The notes beneath the pieces were generated by a model, which worked only from the letters and a program-made list of their open reading frames with translations, was not told the DNA's origin and searched no databases. The position numbers and the translations under genes were made by a program. Shown here piece after piece: positions 62,833 through 64,000 of a DNA stretch of 64,000 nt. This DNA is from Tiliqua scincoides (Eukaryota > Chordata > Lepidosauria > Squamata > Scincidae), in assembly GCF_035046505.1 (NCBI RefSeq), contig NC_089821.1, forward strand, positions 10,802,848 through 10,866,847, given 5' to 3'. Numbering within the stretch: the stretch's first letter is position 1; each line of letters begins with the position of its first letter.

Positions 62833-63717
62833 ACATCTCAAAAAGGATATAGTAGAAATGGAAAAGGTGCAAAAGAGAGCAACTAAGATGATTACTGGGC
62901 TGGGACACTTTCCTTATGAGGAAAGGCTACGGCGTTTGGGTCTCTTCAGCCTAGAAAAGAGACGCCTGAGGGGGGACATGATTGAGACATACAAGATTAT
63001 GCATGGGAAGGATAAAGTGGATAGAGAGATGCTCTGTACACTCTCACATAACACCAGAACTAAGGGACATCCACTAAAATTGAGTGTTGGGAGATTTAGG
63101 CCAGACAAAAGAAATTATTTCTTTATGCAGCGTGTGGTTGGTCTGTGGAACTCCTTGCCACAGGGTGTGGTGATGGCATCTGGCCTGGATGCCTTTAAAA
63201 GGGGATTGGACAAGTTTCTGGAGGAAAAATCCATTATGGGTTACAAGCCATAATGTGTATGTGCAGCCTCCTGATTTTAGAAATGGGCTATGTCAGAAGG
63301 CCAGATGCAAGGGAGGGCACCAGGATGAGGTTATCTGGTGTGCTCCCTGGGGCATTTGGTGGGCCGCTGTGAGATACAGGAAGTTGGACTAGATGGGCCT
63401 ATGGCCTGATCCAGTGGGGCTGTTATTATGTTCTTAACTACAATTCCCAGGAAGCCTTGCAGGTCTCTTGTTATCTGGTGTGCTCCCTGGGGCATTTGGT
63501 GGGGCCGCTGTGAGATACAGGAAGCTGGACTAGATGGGCCTATGGCCTGATCCAGTGGGGCTGTTCTTATGTTCTTAACTACAATTCCCAGGAAGCCTTG
63601 CAGGTCTCTTGTTATCTGGTGTGCTCCCTGGGGCATTTGGTGGGGCCGCTGTGAGATACAGGAAGCTGGACTAGATGGGCCTATGGCCTGATCCAGTGGG
63701 GCTGTTCTTATGTTCTT
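62833..63717 (+). mobile_element. CR1 LINE 3' part with three tandem end units
   Basis: From 62828 an open frame of 141 codons encodes the ORF2 C-terminus (HLKKDIVEMEKVQKRATK, then YEERLRRLGLFSLEKRRLRG, LWNSLPQGVVMASGLDAFKR, ending SIMGYKP) without a break. The 3' UTR ends in three ~140-bp units. ACTACAATTCCCAG occurs at 63437-63450 and 63578-63591. Confidence 0.9.
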
Positions 63718-64000
63718 ATGAACATAGTTTTCAGCACTGATTCTAGCACTCAAGAAAGAAAACCCAGTACAAAGAGCCAATCACTTGAAAAGTTGGAGTG
63801 GGACAAACCAAATCCTAGCCCTAATTCAGATATACTACAAAACTATGATTTAAAACTACATGAACAAGCCTAATGAGACATAGGGCAAGATGTGCCCTCC
63901 CAACCCTAGCCTCTTGCTGAAATGCAACAGGAGCAGATGTTTTGAGTTCCAGAATCAAAACAAGAAACGCTGCAAGATAACAAAGGGCAGGGTGAGGGAG
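63718..64000. other. RASGRP1 intron, right edge
   Basis: No recognised feature. The next upstream RASGRP1 exon is not in this stretch. Confidence 0.4.

Overview
The window is vertebrate nuclear DNA, most likely from a squamate reptile (lizard or snake). Two host genes are recognisable by spliced homology. The rest is dense, nested transposon debris typical of squamates: CR1 LINEs whose 3' ends read GTTCTTATGTTCTTA, RTE-type LINE tails, tRNA-derived Sauria-type SINEs, 5S-rRNA-derived SINEs, many hAT MITEs with 8-bp target duplications, and short palindromic DNA elements. The species cannot be named from the sequence alone. I see no prokaryotic genes, CRISPR array, tRNA or rRNA gene, or endogenous retrovirus.

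Layout. 1-18.9 kb is the 5' flank of FAM98B. It carries MITEs, an RTE tail, a 3.96-kb CR1 copy (6798-10753) that sits inside an hAT MITE and ends in eight 140-bp tandem units, a long hairpin (13.34-13.73 kb), 5S SINEs, and a CR1-derived minisatellite reaching to the promoter. 18.95-19.64 kb is a CpG-island promoter containing a GC-box minisatellite. FAM98B runs on the + strand in eight exons from 19436 to 37534 and encodes 412 residues. Its introns hold more CR1 minisatellite, MITEs, a CR1 copy with ORF1 (31642-33497) inside another MITE, a Sauria-type SINE and a palindrome. 37.6-48.8 kb is intergenic or 3'-UTR sequence between the convergent genes. The last eight coding exons of RASGRP1 lie on the - strand from 62158 down to 48830 (375 residues: end of the CDC25 domain, EF hands, C1 domain, coiled-coil tail). 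Its 5' exons are beyond the right edge.

How the genes relate. FAM98B is a subunit of the DDX1/RTCB tRNA-ligase complex. RASGRP1 is a Ca2+/diacylglycerol-controlled Ras activator of lymphocytes. They are not functionally linked; their tail-to-tail arrangement is the synteny I recall from human chromosome 15.

The most distinctive observations are: the 140-bp CR1 3'-end arrays, each unit bearing a ZNF143/THAP11-like ACTACAATTCCCAG motif; opposed CR1-derived minisatellites on both sides of the FAM98B promoter; three of four copies of one hAT MITE split by CR1 insertions, with target duplications preserved; and a 5S-derived SINE whose 3' tail matches that of the RTE LINE copies here. I did not find a convincing undescribed multi-gene system.
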